DNA of 64,000 nucleotides from Ruegeria aquimaris (GCF_025751555.1 NZ_JAOWLB010000002.1:124001-188000); one strand, 5' to 3'; shown: positions 52,267-61,658, counted from the first letter of the stretch. Numbers and translations: made by a program. The notes: generated by a model from the letters alone, not told the origin.

Positions 52267-52538
52267 GCCCCACCTTTCGTCACCGCACTGTAAACCCACG
52301 GTCCAGCGCCTGAAACGCGGCTATTCCCGGGATAAGGACGGTAAGCACTGCAAGCCGCAAATTCAAGCGCTCCGGCTGGTATGGGGACCTCGCAGCCCTA
52401 CGCCATAAACCGGACGATACAGCGATTGTTTCCAACCGGATCAAAAAATGCAGCCAAACTTGGTTCTTGGGCTTAATTAGTTAACATCCTTTCGCTAAAC
52501 AGAGAAAACACCAAGTCACCACTTTTGACGGGTCGGGA

Positions 52539-53300
52539 ATGGGCAGGCTACTGGACAGATTGTTTCACTTGCGCGAGATGCGGCGCTGGCGTGCGGCCGC
52601 GCGCAATTCGCTGGCCGCGCCGCTGTCCGAGTTACGTCGCCAGCGCAATCGCGCCCGTGACCTTCGGTTGCATCTGGACCGCCTGATCAATGTAGCCGAC
52701 GGCCGCCTTGCCCTGCCCCTGATCGGATCGTCCTACTTTCCAAAACCGCATGGAACCGACTGGTCCTGGCGGCCCGAACTCTGGCGCGGCCCGCTGCCGA
52801 CGCCCGGCCTGTCCTCGGTCCCGACCCGGTCGATGCTTGGCAATGAGGTGACCTTGTTTCACGACTGCGAGTTCTCTGAACTGACGCTGCGACAGTTGCG
52901 CAACCTGCGCGAGGCGGATCTGGCGCCCTACGGGTTGCGGATGGATGTCTTCAAGTTTGACGGATCCTTCCTGTCGCTGGTGATCGACCTGCCCGAGGAG
53001 GCGGTGGACGGATTGACCCGCACCCATCTCTTGCGGATGGATACGATTATCGAAACAGAGAAACCGCTGGAGATTTTCGCCCGCCTCAACATCCGGCACG
53101 GGCCCAACACCGAACAGATCGTTCGGGAACTTCCGCTGCACGAACAGGATGTGATGGTTGAATTCGATCTGGCCTATTCACGGCTCAACGAGAAGCGGAT
53201 CGAGAAGATCTGGCTGGACCTGATCTTTGAAGCACCCGAGATGAACCAGGTGGTGATCCGCGATCTGACCTTCTGTCGGCACCGCCGCGCAGCCTTGTGA
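52539..53300 (+). CDS. Conserved unknown protein (DUF6478-like)
   Basis: 253 residues. Basic N-terminal helix (MRRWRAAARNSLAAPLSELRRQ) then an acidic mixed domain with LIGSSYFPKPHGTDWSWRPELW and MLGNEVTLFHDC. I recall a Rhodobacteraceae DUF6478 family of this form; assignment is tentative. No signal peptide or membrane segment. Followed 17 bases later by the next gene. The ATG follows GACGGGTCGGGA. Confidence 0.65.
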   Translation: MGRLLDRLFHLREMRRWRAAARNSLAAPLSELRRQRNRARDLRLHLDRLINVADGRLALPLIGSSYFPKPHGTDWSWRPELWRGPLPTPGLSSVPTRSMLGNEVTLFHDCEFSELTLRQLRNLREADLAPYGLRMDVFKFDGSFLSLVIDLPEEAVDGLTRTHLLRMDTIIETEKPLEIFARLNIRHGPNTEQIVRELPLHEQDVMVEFDLAYSRLNEKRIEKIWLDLIFEAPEMNQVVIRDLTFCRHRRAAL

Positions 53301-53316
53301 TGAACGGGGATATGAC

Positions 53317-53694
53317 ATGAGCGAGCTTACTCTCACCAAGATCCGGTTCCGCAATTCGGTATGGGAAGGGCGCATCACAGGCGCACCGACCACCGGCAAG
53401 CGGCCCCGGATCGAGGTCACGCATCTGGACCAGACAGTGGGCGGCGTGGAACTGGTCGAAGGCACCGATAGTTCCTTCTGGACCCTGACCGTTCCTGTTC
53501 CGGAATACGCCATCGCTGACGGCGTGCAGACATTCCTGATCCGGGACGTCGACGCAGATGCGAAGCTAGGCAGCTTCACCATCATCGCCGGAGAAAGCGT
53601 GCCTGACGATCTGCGCGCCGAGGTCGAACTGTTACGGGCGGAGCTGGATATGTTGAAACGCGCTTTTCGACGGCATTGCCTGGAGACCATGTAG
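53317..53694 (+). CDS. Unknown protein, beta-rich with C-terminal helix
   Basis: 125 residues. Begins MSELTLTKIRFRNSVWEGRI and ends with a helix of Leu/Glu/Arg repeats (ELLRAELDMLKRAFRR), which could oligomerise. No family recognised. Starts 17 bases after the DUF6478-like gene, so likely the same operon. The terminator at 53720 follows. Confidence 0.65.
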   Translation: MSELTLTKIRFRNSVWEGRITGAPTTGKRPRIEVTHLDQTVGGVELVEGTDSSFWTLTVPVPEYAIADGVQTFLIRDVDADAKLGSFTIIAGESVPDDLRAEVELLRAELDMLKRAFRRHCLETM

Positions 53695-53719
53695 CCCCGA
53701 TAAACCGGCCCGGAAAAGC

Positions 53720-53748
53720 AGGAGCCGCGCCCGTCGGGCGCGGCTCCT
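53720..53748. terminator. Strong shared terminator hairpin
   Basis: 13-bp perfect stem AGGAGCCGCGCCC with GTC loop. On the minus strand it is followed by GCTTTTCC. Ends both the plus-strand pair and the minus-strand ctpA. Confidence 0.75.
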
Positions 53749-53769
53749 GTCATGTTCACGCTGCACGGC

Positions 53770-55101
53770 TTACTTTGCCGGTGTGAAAGCCGACAGGCCC
53801 TTGAGGATGTCGATCGCATAGGCCAGTTGATAATCCTCCTGCCGCAGTTCGGCGGTGGCCTCGGCCTTGGCCCGATCTTCCTCGATCTGGCGGATTTCAT
53901 CCTCGCTCAGGCTGTCATTGTTCAGACGGCCACGCAGATCGGCCTCGGACCGGGCGCGGGGCGAGGCCGCCTCTTCCTCGGCCTCGGGGCGGCGGCGCGG
54001 CTGTTCAACCACGATGTCCGGGCTGACGCCCAGCGCCTGGATCGAACGGCCCGACGGCGTGTAATAGCGTGCTGTGGTCAGACGCATGGCGCCATCGCCC
54101 CGCAGCGGCATCACCGTCTGTACCGATCCCTTGCCGAAACTCTTGGTCCCGACAACAATCGCCCGGCGATGATCCTGCAAGGCACCGGCCACGATCTCCG
54201 AGGCAGAAGCCGATCCGCCGTTGATCAGCACCACCACGGGCTTACCCTGCGCCAGATCCCCATCCGTCGCGTTGAAGCGCTCGCCATCTTCCGGGTTGCG
54301 GCCCCGGGTCGACACGATCTCTCCGCTGTTCAGGAAGGCGTCCGACACCTTGATCGCCTGGGTCAGCAGGCCGCCGGGATTGTTGCGAAGGTCCAGAACG
54401 ATACCGTTGATCTTGTCGATACCGCCGGCCGCTTCGACCTGCTTTTTCAGGCCCTCTTCCAGGTTCGGATAGGTCTGGTCGTTGAACGTGGTCACCCGCA
54501 AAACGACCGAAGTCCCCTGGGTGCGGGCCCGTACGGCGGTCAGCTTGATGGTGTCGCGGATGATCGAAACGTCGAACGGCTCGTCCTCGCCCTCGCGCAC
54601 CACGGTGATCACGATCTCGCTGCCCACCGGGCCGCGCATCAATTCCACCGCCTTGTCCAGCGTCAGGCCCAGCACGCTTTCACCATCCACATGGGTAATG
54701 AAATCGCCCGCCTCGATCCCCGCCTCATCGGCCGGAGTGCCATCAATCGGGGACACGACCTTGACGAAGCCCTCTTCCTGGGTGACCTCGATGCCAAGGC
54801 CCCCGAACTCACCCCGCGTCTGAACCCGCATCTGCGCCGCATCCTCGGGCGACAGGTACGAGGAGTGCGGATCGAGCGAGGTCAGCATCCCGTCAATCGC
54901 CGCTTCGATCAATTCGCCCGCGTCGACCTCTTCGACGTACTGGGCGCGGATGCGTTCGAATATGTCTCCAAACAGGTCCAGCTGTTCATAGACCTTGGAA
55001 TTGCTCTTTGCCTCTTGCGCCACCAGCGGACCGGCCACCTGTGTCGTTGCAATGATACCCGCGAGGGTCCCGGCCAGACCGGCCACAACGAATCTTCTCA
55101 T
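53770..55101 (-). CDS. ctpA: Carboxy-terminal processing protease (S41)
   Basis: 443 residues with an N-terminal membrane or signal segment (MRRFVVAGLAGTLAGIIATT). A PDZ domain (IEVTQEEGFVKVVSPIDGTP, HVDGESVLG) precedes the catalytic core with Ser in INGGSASASE and Lys in SFGKGSVQ. Degrades periplasmic proteins and PG hydrolases; next to the EnvC activator. Ends after the acidic AEATAELRQEDYQLA tail. Confidence 0.95.
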   Translation of the reverse strand: MRRFVVAGLAGTLAGIIATTQVAGPLVAQEAKSNSKVYEQLDLFGDIFERIRAQYVEEVDAGELIEAAIDGMLTSLDPHSSYLSPEDAAQMRVQTRGEFGGLGIEVTQEEGFVKVVSPIDGTPADEAGIEAGDFITHVDGESVLGLTLDKAVELMRGPVGSEIVITVVREGEDEPFDVSIIRDTIKLTAVRARTQGTSVVLRVTTFNDQTYPNLEEGLKKQVEAAGGIDKINGIVLDLRNNPGGLLTQAIKVSDAFLNSGEIVSTRGRNPEDGERFNATDGDLAQGKPVVVLINGGSASASEIVAGALQDHRRAIVVGTKSFGKGSVQTVMPLRGDGAMRLTTARYYTPSGRSIQALGVSPDIVVEQPRRRPEAEEEAASPRARSEADLRGRLNNDSLSEDEIRQIEEDRAKAEATAELRQEDYQLAYAIDILKGLSAFTPAK

Positions 55102-55107
55102 GCTCGT

Positions 55108-56244
55108 CTATCCATCCTTGTCGGTTTGGAACCACGTTTCGGGGTCCACCGGGCTGTCGCCCTCTCTGACCTCTATATAGAGCGTTTCTGACCGCTCTGT
55201 ACCAGAGCCATCACCGCTTGTTGACAGAATCGCGCCGATTTCCTGGTTTGCGCCGCCCATCAATCCGACAGGTGAACCCGCCGGAATGACCTCACCCGCG
55301 TTTCCGTAGACCTCTTGCAGCCCCGACAAAACGATCAACAGGTCGGGTTGCGGCTCCAAGATCACCACATTGCCAAGATCCAAGAGCGGGCCACGGTACC
55401 GAATAGTGGACGCCGTCGGCGCAGAGACCAGCGCGCGGGGCCGCGTGGCAATCAATATGCCGCTGCGGGTGACGCCAGCGGCATCGGCCTGCCCGGCCTT
55501 GCGCAACAGGACACCCTGCACCGGCAGCGGCAATTCCCCCTTGAGCGCGCTGATATCGGCCGAGGTCTCGGCAATCTCTCCCTCGGCAATCTCGGCCAGA
55601 CCGCTGGCGAACCCATCGAGCGTCTCGGTCGACGAGACCAGGATCGCGGTGCGCACCGGGTCTTCGGTAAAGCGGCGTGGCAGGTCGGTCCGGTCGGCAA
55701 TCGCCTGGCTCAGATCGGCGCGCGCCTGCTGGATCCCGGCCAGACCCTCTTGCAGGGTTTCGGCGGCGCTCTGCTGCAACTCGCGCAGGGTGCGCACCTC
55801 TTCCAGATCGTGGGACAGTCGGTCGACCTGCGCTTTCAGCGCGGGGGTCACCTCGGCCACCATCATCGCCGAACGCGCCGCACCCAGGGGGCCGGAGGGA
55901 TGCAACAGCAGGACGGGCGGCGGCGAGGTCTCGATGGTCTGCAAGACCCCAAGCAGTTGAGAAACCTCACTTTCTCTGGCCTTCAGTTGCGCCGCGATCT
56001 GACCCTCGCGGACGCTGGCGCGGCGCAATCCGTCGCGCATGGCAGCCAGCCCTGCCTCGAAGGCCTGCACTGTATCGGTCAGGGCGCGCACCCTGTCGCG
56101 GGCGCTTTCGGCCTCGGACAGGGCAATTGACGCATCCTCGAGCATCTGCGCCGCCGCGCGCGCTGCTTCGGCCGGGTCGGTCTCGGCAACCGCCGTTCCC
56201 GCCCACAGGCCAAGGCTGAACACAAAGGCGGCGCGCCGGATCAT
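55108..56244 (-). CDS. envC: EnvC-like murein hydrolase activator
   Basis: 378 residues. Signal peptide then long coiled coil (about 25-215, with AAQMLEDASIALSEAESARDR and ALKAQVDRLSHDLEEVR). The C-terminal LytM-like domain has no obvious HxxxD/HxH zinc site, in line with EnvC activators rather than enzymes (RPRALVSAPTASTIRYRGPL region). Activates PG amidases at division. Start overlaps the gpmI stop (ATGA). Confidence 0.85.
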   Translation of the reverse strand: MIRRAAFVFSLGLWAGTAVAETDPAEAARAAAQMLEDASIALSEAESARDRVRALTDTVQAFEAGLAAMRDGLRRASVREGQIAAQLKARESEVSQLLGVLQTIETSPPPVLLLHPSGPLGAARSAMMVAEVTPALKAQVDRLSHDLEEVRTLRELQQSAAETLQEGLAGIQQARADLSQAIADRTDLPRRFTEDPVRTAILVSSTETLDGFASGLAEIAEGEIAETSADISALKGELPLPVQGVLLRKAGQADAAGVTRSGILIATRPRALVSAPTASTIRYRGPLLDLGNVVILEPQPDLLIVLSGLQEVYGNAGEVIPAGSPVGLMGGANQEIGAILSTSGDGSGTERSETLYIEVREGDSPVDPETWFQTDKDG

Positions 56245-57758
56245 GACAGCAGGCTTTCGCCCGTCATTTCGGGCGGTTTCGGCAGGCCCATCAGCGCCAG
56301 AACCGTTGGGGCGAGGTCACTCAGGCGGCCGTCGCGCAACGTGGCCCCGGCCGGGCCGCCGACCAGCGCAACCGGAACCGGGTTCAGCGTGTGCGCGGTG
56401 TGCGGACCACCGGTGACCGGGTCGACCATCATCTCGCAATTGCCGTGATCGGCGGTGACGATCATGGCACCACCCGCCTGCTCCAACGCGGCGATGACGC
56501 GCGTAAGCCCTTGATCTACCGCCTCGCAGGCCTTGATCGCGGCTTTCAGATCGCCGGTATGGCCGACCATGTCGGGGTTGGCGTAATTGGTGACGATCAG
56601 GTCATAGCCCGCTCCGATCGCCTCGACGAACTTGTCGGTGACTTCGGGCGCGCTCATCTCGGGTTGCAGGTCATAGGTTGCCACCTTGGGTGATTTCGGC
56701 ATGAACCGGTCTTCGCCTGGTTCGGGGTCCTCCTTGCCACCGTTCAGAAAGAAGGTGACATGGGGATACTTCTCGGTCTCGGCCAGCCGGAACTGGCGCC
56801 GCCCGTGTTTGGCCACCCATTCACCCAGCGTGTTGACGATATCGCGCTTGGGAAAGACCGTGGTCATATAGGCGTTGTGGCCCTCGGAGTATTCGACCAT
56901 CCCAAGCAGCGCGGCCAGCGATGGCCGCTGCCCGGTGTCGAAATCGGCAAAGCCCGGCTCGCCGATGGCGCGCAGGATCTCGCGGGCGCGGTCGGCGCGG
57001 AAGTTCAGGCAAAAGAACCCATCCCCATCCTTAACGCCTTGATATCCCTTCAAAACCGTGGCCGAGATAAACTCGTCGCTTTCCGACTGATTATAGGCAT
57101 GGTCGATGGCGGAATGGGCGGTCATGACCTGACGGCCCTGCCCTTTGATCATCGCGTCATAGGCTTCTTGCACCCGTTCCCAGCGGTTGTCGCGGTCCAT
57201 CGCGAAATAGCGCCCGGTGACGGTGACGACGCGCGCACCCTCGGGCAGGCGGTCTGCAAGCTCAGCCATATAGCCATAGGCCGATTTCGGCGCCACGTCG
57301 CGCCCGTCGGTCACGGCATGCAGCGCCACCGGTACTCCGGCGCGGGTGATCGCCTGCGCGGCGGCGACGATATGGTTGATATGCCCATGCACCCCACCAT
57401 CCGAGACCAGCCCCATCAGATGCGCCGTTCCGCCGGAAACTTTTGTTTTTGCAATGAAATCTTGAAGTGCCGCATTGTCGAAAAACGACCCGTCCTCGAT
57501 CGCGAGGTCGATCTGGCCAAGGTCCATCGCCACCACCCGGCCGGCACCGATATTGGTGTGGCCGACCTCGGAGTTGCCCATCTGCCCGCTGGGCAAGCCA
57601 ACGTCGGGGCCGTGGGTGATCAGTTTTGCATGGGGCCCCTTGCTCATGATCGCGTCAAAGGTCGGGGTATGCGCAAGGTGGGGCGCGTTGGCACGGGTGT
57701 CGTCGGAGAGGCCCCAGCCATCGAGAATGCACAGGACAACGGGTTTGGGGGCGGTCAT
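56241..57758 (-). CDS. gpmI: 2,3-bisphosphoglycerate-independent phosphoglycerate mutase
   Basis: 505 residues from the ATG at 57758 (GGAGA upstream), replacing a longer frame. Alkaline phosphatase-fold mutase: CILDGWGLSDD, catalytic Ser in MGNSEVGHTNIGAGRVV, HAVTDGRDVAPKSA, TADHGNCEMM. Converts 3- to 2-phosphoglycerate with Mn. First of gpmI-envC-ctpA, a set often linked in alphaproteobacteria. Confidence 0.97.
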   Translation of the reverse strand: MTAPKPVVLCILDGWGLSDDTRANAPHLAHTPTFDAIMSKGPHAKLITHGPDVGLPSGQMGNSEVGHTNIGAGRVVAMDLGQIDLAIEDGSFFDNAALQDFIAKTKVSGGTAHLMGLVSDGGVHGHINHIVAAAQAITRAGVPVALHAVTDGRDVAPKSAYGYMAELADRLPEGARVVTVTGRYFAMDRDNRWERVQEAYDAMIKGQGRQVMTAHSAIDHAYNQSESDEFISATVLKGYQGVKDGDGFFCLNFRADRAREILRAIGEPGFADFDTGQRPSLAALLGMVEYSEGHNAYMTTVFPKRDIVNTLGEWVAKHGRRQFRLAETEKYPHVTFFLNGGKEDPEPGEDRFMPKSPKVATYDLQPEMSAPEVTDKFVEAIGAGYDLIVTNYANPDMVGHTGDLKAAIKACEAVDQGLTRVIAALEQAGGAMIVTADHGNCEMMVDPVTGGPHTAHTLNPVPVALVGGPAGATLRDGRLSDLAPTVLALMGLPKPPEMTGESLLS

Positions 57759-58072
57759 TTCAGGTCTCCGGAAACTGCTCTGGGCGACTTCTACCCTGTG
57801 GCCGCGCGGGGGTGAACCTGCTTTTTTGTCCCGCACATTTTTGGATATTGACCGTTTTGTACAGCATTCCGGGACCCGATTGACCGTTTTGTACAGGTTT
57901 TCCAGCAGGTTTTTCCGGCGCGAAAGCGACCGGACGGTCGCGGCCCCGGCGCAGGTTTCCGACCGCCAACGGTCGTGTTCCGGCAAGCCGCCGCTTGCAA
58001 TCGCGGGTCAAGTGGCGGCAAGTGGCGGCTGCCGTCAGTCAGGGTCGCCGATGGCATTCAGGGAAGGTTCGG
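57759..58072. promoter_or_regulatory. Divergent gpmI/phosphoesterase intergenic region with repeats
   Basis: 314 bases. Two 18-bp direct repeats ATTGACCGTTTTGTACAG at 57847-57864 and 57879-57896, 32 bases start to start. Two inverted repeats of the CGACC-type: 57926-57941 (GCGACCGGACGGTCGC) and 57960-57975 (CGACCG-CCAA-CGGTCG). A 10-bp tandem AAGTGGCGGC is at 58010-58029. Looks like an operator array for a shared regulator; the regulator is unknown. Confidence 0.6.
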
Positions 58073-58858
58073 ATGAAGTTCATTCACATTACAGACACCC
58101 ATCTTGTCGGCGACGGTCAGCCGTTGAATGGCGGGGTGCCGTCGGCGCGGCTGGATGCCTGTCTGGATGACATCGCGCGCTGGCATGGCGACGCCGCGTT
58201 CTGCGTGATCTCGGGGGATCTGGCCGAGTTTGCCGAGGCCGAGGCCTACCGGGTGTTCAAGGCTCGGCTCGACCGTTTCGCCCTGCCCTGTTTCCTGATG
58301 ATCGGCAACCACGACGACCGCGACGTGTTCCTGTCGGTGTTTCCAGACCATCCGAAAGACGAGCACGGGTTCATCCAGCACCGGTTCGAGACCGGCGAAG
58401 GCGTTTTCCTGTTCCTCGACACCACCCGCGACGGGCGCGACAATCACGACGGGCAGTTGTGCCCGGCGCGGCTGAGTTGGCTTCGCACGCGGCTGGAGGA
58501 GGCCGGGGACAGACCCACTTACCTGTTCCTGCATCACCCGCCCTTTGGCATCGGCATTTCTTATGTCGATGATATCCGCCTGGCCGACGCGGATGCCTTT
58601 GCCGAGGTACTGGGGCATGGGCGCAATATCCGGCACGTGTTCTACGGGCATGTGCATCGCATGACCTATGTGAACTGGCGCGGCATCCCGTTCACCAGCC
58701 TGCCCAGCCTGAACCACCAGGTGCCGCTGATCCCGGCCAGCGTGGCGGGCGAGTTCTGCGACGAGCCGCCCGCCTATGGTATCGTGCAGATCGCGGACGA
58801 TCAGATGACGGTGCATTTCAACACTTTCCTTCAGCGCAACCCGCTGCACCAGACCTGA
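58073..58858 (+). CDS. Metallophosphoesterase, CpdA-like
   Basis: 261 residues from the ATG at 58073. Class III phosphodiesterase motifs: HITDTHL, SGDLAEF, GNHDDRD, LFLHHPP and YGHVHR. Relatives include cAMP phosphodiesterase CpdA and glycerophosphodiesterase types; substrate undecided. Two bases before the next gene, so it is co-transcribed with it. Confidence 0.9.
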   Translation: MKFIHITDTHLVGDGQPLNGGVPSARLDACLDDIARWHGDAAFCVISGDLAEFAEAEAYRVFKARLDRFALPCFLMIGNHDDRDVFLSVFPDHPKDEHGFIQHRFETGEGVFLFLDTTRDGRDNHDGQLCPARLSWLRTRLEEAGDRPTYLFLHHPPFGIGISYVDDIRLADADAFAEVLGHGRNIRHVFYGHVHRMTYVNWRGIPFTSLPSLNHQVPLIPASVAGEFCDEPPAYGIVQIADDQMTVHFNTFLQRNPLHQT

Positions 58859-58861
58859 GGC

Positions 58862-59725
58862 ATGGAGGCGTACTGGATCGCCCTGGTTCTGGTCTCGGCC
58901 GCGACCCACCCGTTGCGCGACCTGACGCTCAAGGGCGCGGCGCATCCGGTGTCGTGCTATGTCGGGGTGTCGGTGATCTGGGTGCTTCTTGCAGCGGGCC
59001 ATGCGGCGGTCACCGGGACCGCGCTGAGCCTGCCGCGGGAGACCTGGCCGTTTGTGATCGTCTCGGCGCTGGGGCTGGCCTTGTATTACTACGGCACATT
59101 GTCGGCGCTGCGGCGGGGCAATCTGTCGGTCTATTACCCGATCGTCCGGTCCTCGCCGGTGGCCATCGCCGCGTTCAGCTGGCTGGTGCTGGAGCGGGAC
59201 TATGCCCCGCTGGCGCTGCTGGGGATCGCGCTGGTGCTGCTGGGCAGCCTGATGATCCAGAAATCGCCGGGCGGGCTGTTGCAGGATCGCCGGGCCTTTG
59301 GCCTGGCGGTGTTGGCGATACTGGGGTCGGCCGCCTATTCGCTGAGCGATGCGGCGGCCATGCAGCAGGTTTCGCCTGCGCCCTTTCTATTCTTTACCTA
59401 TATCCTGGTGGTGCTGATGCTGTCGGGCATCCGCGCCTGGGAGGATCGCGCAACCGAGGCGCCGTTTCTGGGCGTGGTGCGCGGCTGGGCGATGGCGCCC
59501 GGGCGGATCGTCTTTGCCGGGGTCGCGTCTTATCTGTCGTATCTGCTGATCCTCAGCGCCTTTGGACTGGGGGCCGAGGCCGCCACGGTCAGCGCGGTGC
59601 GGCAGGCGTCGATCCCGGTTTCTGTGATCCTGGCGGCGGTGGTGCTGAAGGAGCCGCGGTTTCTGCACCGGATCGGCTGGGCCAGCCTGATCGGTCTGGG
59701 GGTTTTGTCGATCTCGCTGTCCTGA
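58862..59725 (+). CDS. DMT/EamA family transporter
   Basis: 287 residues, ten hydrophobic segments with the two-fold EamA pattern (ALGLALYYYGTLSALRRGN, ILSAFGLGAEAATVSAVRQA). Exporter of a metabolite such as an amino acid; not resolved. Starts 3 bases after the phosphoesterase stop. Confidence 0.9.
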   Translation: MEAYWIALVLVSAATHPLRDLTLKGAAHPVSCYVGVSVIWVLLAAGHAAVTGTALSLPRETWPFVIVSALGLALYYYGTLSALRRGNLSVYYPIVRSSPVAIAAFSWLVLERDYAPLALLGIALVLLGSLMIQKSPGGLLQDRRAFGLAVLAILGSAAYSLSDAAAMQQVSPAPFLFFTYILVVLMLSGIRAWEDRATEAPFLGVVRGWAMAPGRIVFAGVASYLSYLLILSAFGLGAEAATVSAVRQASIPVSVILAAVVLKEPRFLHRIGWASLIGLGVLSISLS

Positions 59726-59758
59726 GGCGCGGGGGCCCCGGCCTGACAGGGCAGGATC

Positions 59759-59775
59759 GCGGGGCAAAGCCCCGC
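59759..59775. terminator. GC hairpin between convergent genes
   Basis: 7-bp stem GCGGGGC/GCCCCGC with AAA loop, followed by a C-run rather than Ts; lies between the EamA stop and the cytochrome stop. Confidence 0.55.
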
Positions 59776-59780
59776 CCCCC

Positions 59781-60233
59781 TTACCGCTCGGTTCGATAGC
59801 GGCTGTGGCAGGCCAGGCAGGCCGACATCATCGCCGGCAGGCTGCGACGCAACGCGGGCAGGCTGCTGGTGCGCAGGCCCCGGGCCGCCTCCTGCGCGGT
59901 CTCGGCGCTGCGCAGGAAGGCGGGCCAGTTCTCCCATATCTCGGGGCGGGCGCGGGTATGTCTGTCGGAATAGGGCTGTTCGAACCGGTCGGGCAGATCC
60001 GCGAGCGCCTCCTGGAGCCGCGCCCGGGCGGCGCGGGCGGCGGCGCGGTCAAAATTGCGGCGCAGCGCGCTCATCTCAGCCAGGACCGCCAGCGCCGCCT
60101 TGGCCGATTTCATCGTGGCCTGGCGGGCCAGGACCGCCTCGTCCCGGACCACGGGTTCATCGGCGCGGACGCCGGACAGAAGCCAGACGGCCAGCAGCGC
60201 GCAAAGCGCCAATCCGGTCGGGTGGCGCCTCAT
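59781..60233 (-). CDS. Cytochrome c' family protein
   Basis: 150 residues from the ATG at 60233. Signal peptide MRRHPTGLALCALLAVWLLS then GVRADEP. Four-helix type with a single haem site CLACH near the C-terminus, followed by SRYRTER, as in cytochrome c'/c556. Periplasmic electron transfer or NO/redox role; not further defined. A longer frame has extra upstream residues without signal-peptide form. Confidence 0.85.
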   Translation of the reverse strand: MRRHPTGLALCALLAVWLLSGVRADEPVVRDEAVLARQATMKSAKAALAVLAEMSALRRNFDRAAARAARARLQEALADLPDRFEQPYSDRHTRARPEIWENWPAFLRSAETAQEAARGLRTSSLPALRRSLPAMMSACLACHSRYRTER

Positions 60234-60459
60234 CCCGAGGGTTCCGGCGCTTGCGGGCCGTCGATGGGCCGGGATAGGGTCCGCCGCATGTTCACAGTCC
60301 TGGTTCTTTTGCCATGGGTCAGGCAACAGTCCACCATGCGGGTTATCACGGCGTTAAGCGCGGCGGGCCGGTACCGCCGGAACGCCACCGCCTGACGATC
60401 AGATGGCGGGCGAAGCGTTTTTGCTGGGGCGCGCAGGGCGGGCGGGGTAATCTCCGGGC
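60234..60459. other. Intergenic region upstream of the HTH gene
   Basis: 226 bases between divergent starts. No repeat, palindrome or promoter was confidently seen. Confidence 0.4.
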
Positions 60460-61155
60460 ATGACCCTGACCCCACGTCTCGATATCCTGGGCGCCGCCCT
60501 TGCCGATACCAGCCGCGCGCGGATGCTGTGCGAGCTGATGGATGGCCGCGCCTATACCAACAAGGAGCTGGCCAGCGCCGCCGGTATCACGCCGCAGACC
60601 GCCACCGCGCATCTGCGGCGGCTGGAGGAGGCCGGGCTGATCCATGCCGCCCGCAGCGGCCGTTGCCTGTATCACCGGATCGCCGGGCCGGAGGTGGCCG
60701 AGGCGCTGGAAACCCTGTTGGTGCTGGCGCCCAGCGATCACCTCTACCGCGCGCAGCAGCGCAAGGGCGCGCGGCTGAAGATGCTGGAGGCGCGCAGCTG
60801 TTACGACCACCTGGCCGGGCGGCTGGGGGTGGGGATCGCGCAGGCGCTGCTGGCCTCGGGCGATCTGCTGCCGGACGGGGCGCAATACCGCGCGGTGGCT
60901 TCGGAACGCTGGGCGAAACTGGGCGTCAGCCTGAGCGGCCGGGCACCGCTGGCGCGGCCCTGCCTGGACTGGACCGAGCGGCTGCCGCATGTGGCGGGCC
61001 CGATCGGGCGCGAGATCCTGACCCACGGTCTGACCGCCGGATGGCTGCGGCGGATCCGGGGCGAGCGGGGTCTGGATGTGACCCCTGCCGGGGCGGCGGC
61101 GCTGCGCCAGATCCTCGGGCTGCGCTGGGAGGGCGGACAATGCTGCCCCGCCTGA
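60460..61155 (+). CDS. ArsR-like winged-helix regulator with C-terminal domain
   Basis: 231 residues. N-terminal winged HTH (YTNKELASAAGITPQTATAHLRRL) like ArsR/SmtB, then a C-terminal domain with CLDWTERLPHVAGPIGREI. Pairing with the next gene (16-base overlap) suggests one function. Metal or effector sensed is unknown; the final Cys-Cys in QCCPA might take part. Confidence 0.8.
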   Translation: MTLTPRLDILGAALADTSRARMLCELMDGRAYTNKELASAAGITPQTATAHLRRLEEAGLIHAARSGRCLYHRIAGPEVAEALETLLVLAPSDHLYRAQQRKGARLKMLEARSCYDHLAGRLGVGIAQALLASGDLLPDGAQYRAVASERWAKLGVSLSGRAPLARPCLDWTERLPHVAGPIGREILTHGLTAGWLRRIRGERGLDVTPAGAAALRQILGLRWEGGQCCPA

Positions 61156-61628
61156 GTTCGGACCGGTTCACCGCCGAGGCGGGGTACCGGGTGATGGTGC
61201 AGGTGCCCGCACCCGAGGCGGCCGCCCTGCGGGCGGCGATCCTGTCGGAGGACCCGTTGCAATGGGGCGATTACGATCAGGTCAGCCATGAGACCGGTGG
61301 CGTGCAGCGCTTTCGCTCCTTGCCCGGCGGGGTGAACGCGGCCACCGAGGCGGCGGTCGAGGTACCCTGTCTCGAGCTGAGCTTCTTCCTGCCCGACGGG
61401 GCCGCGCGGCTGGAACGGGTGATCCGCGCGATCTATCGCGCGCATCCCTATGAGGAGCCGGTGATCCAGGTGGTGGCGGCCCTGCGCACCCGCCATATCC
61501 GGGGGCTGGATGAGGACAATCCCAACCGGTTCTGGAACCGCGCCGATGCCGATTGGCTGCCCGATGCGCACCGGCGCGGCGTGCCCGGCACGCCTCAGCC
61601 CGGCACAGAGGATACGCGGGAGGCTTGA
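61140..61628 (+). CDS. NIF3/CutA-like small protein
   Basis: 162 residues starting inside the end of the regulator gene (ATG at 61140). YRVMVQVPAPEAAALRAAIL and the C-terminal HPYEEPVIQVVAAL match the PII/CutA-like inserted domain of NIF3 (YqfO) proteins, here free-standing. No catalytic NIF3 metal site. Unknown function; possibly a ligand-binding partner of the regulator upstream. Confidence 0.7.
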   Translation: MLPRLSSDRFTAEAGYRVMVQVPAPEAAALRAAILSEDPLQWGDYDQVSHETGGVQRFRSLPGGVNAATEAAVEVPCLELSFFLPDGAARLERVIRAIYRAHPYEEPVIQVVAALRTRHIRGLDEDNPNRFWNRADADWLPDAHRRGVPGTPQPGTEDTREA

Positions 61629-61658
61629 TTTGCCCGCAAATTGCGGCAAGCTGTAAAC

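Noticed and set aside
58010-58029. Tandem AAGTGGCGGC duplication as a mobile element mark
   Set aside because: Only two 10-bp copies next to GC-rich DNA; a local duplication is sufficient.
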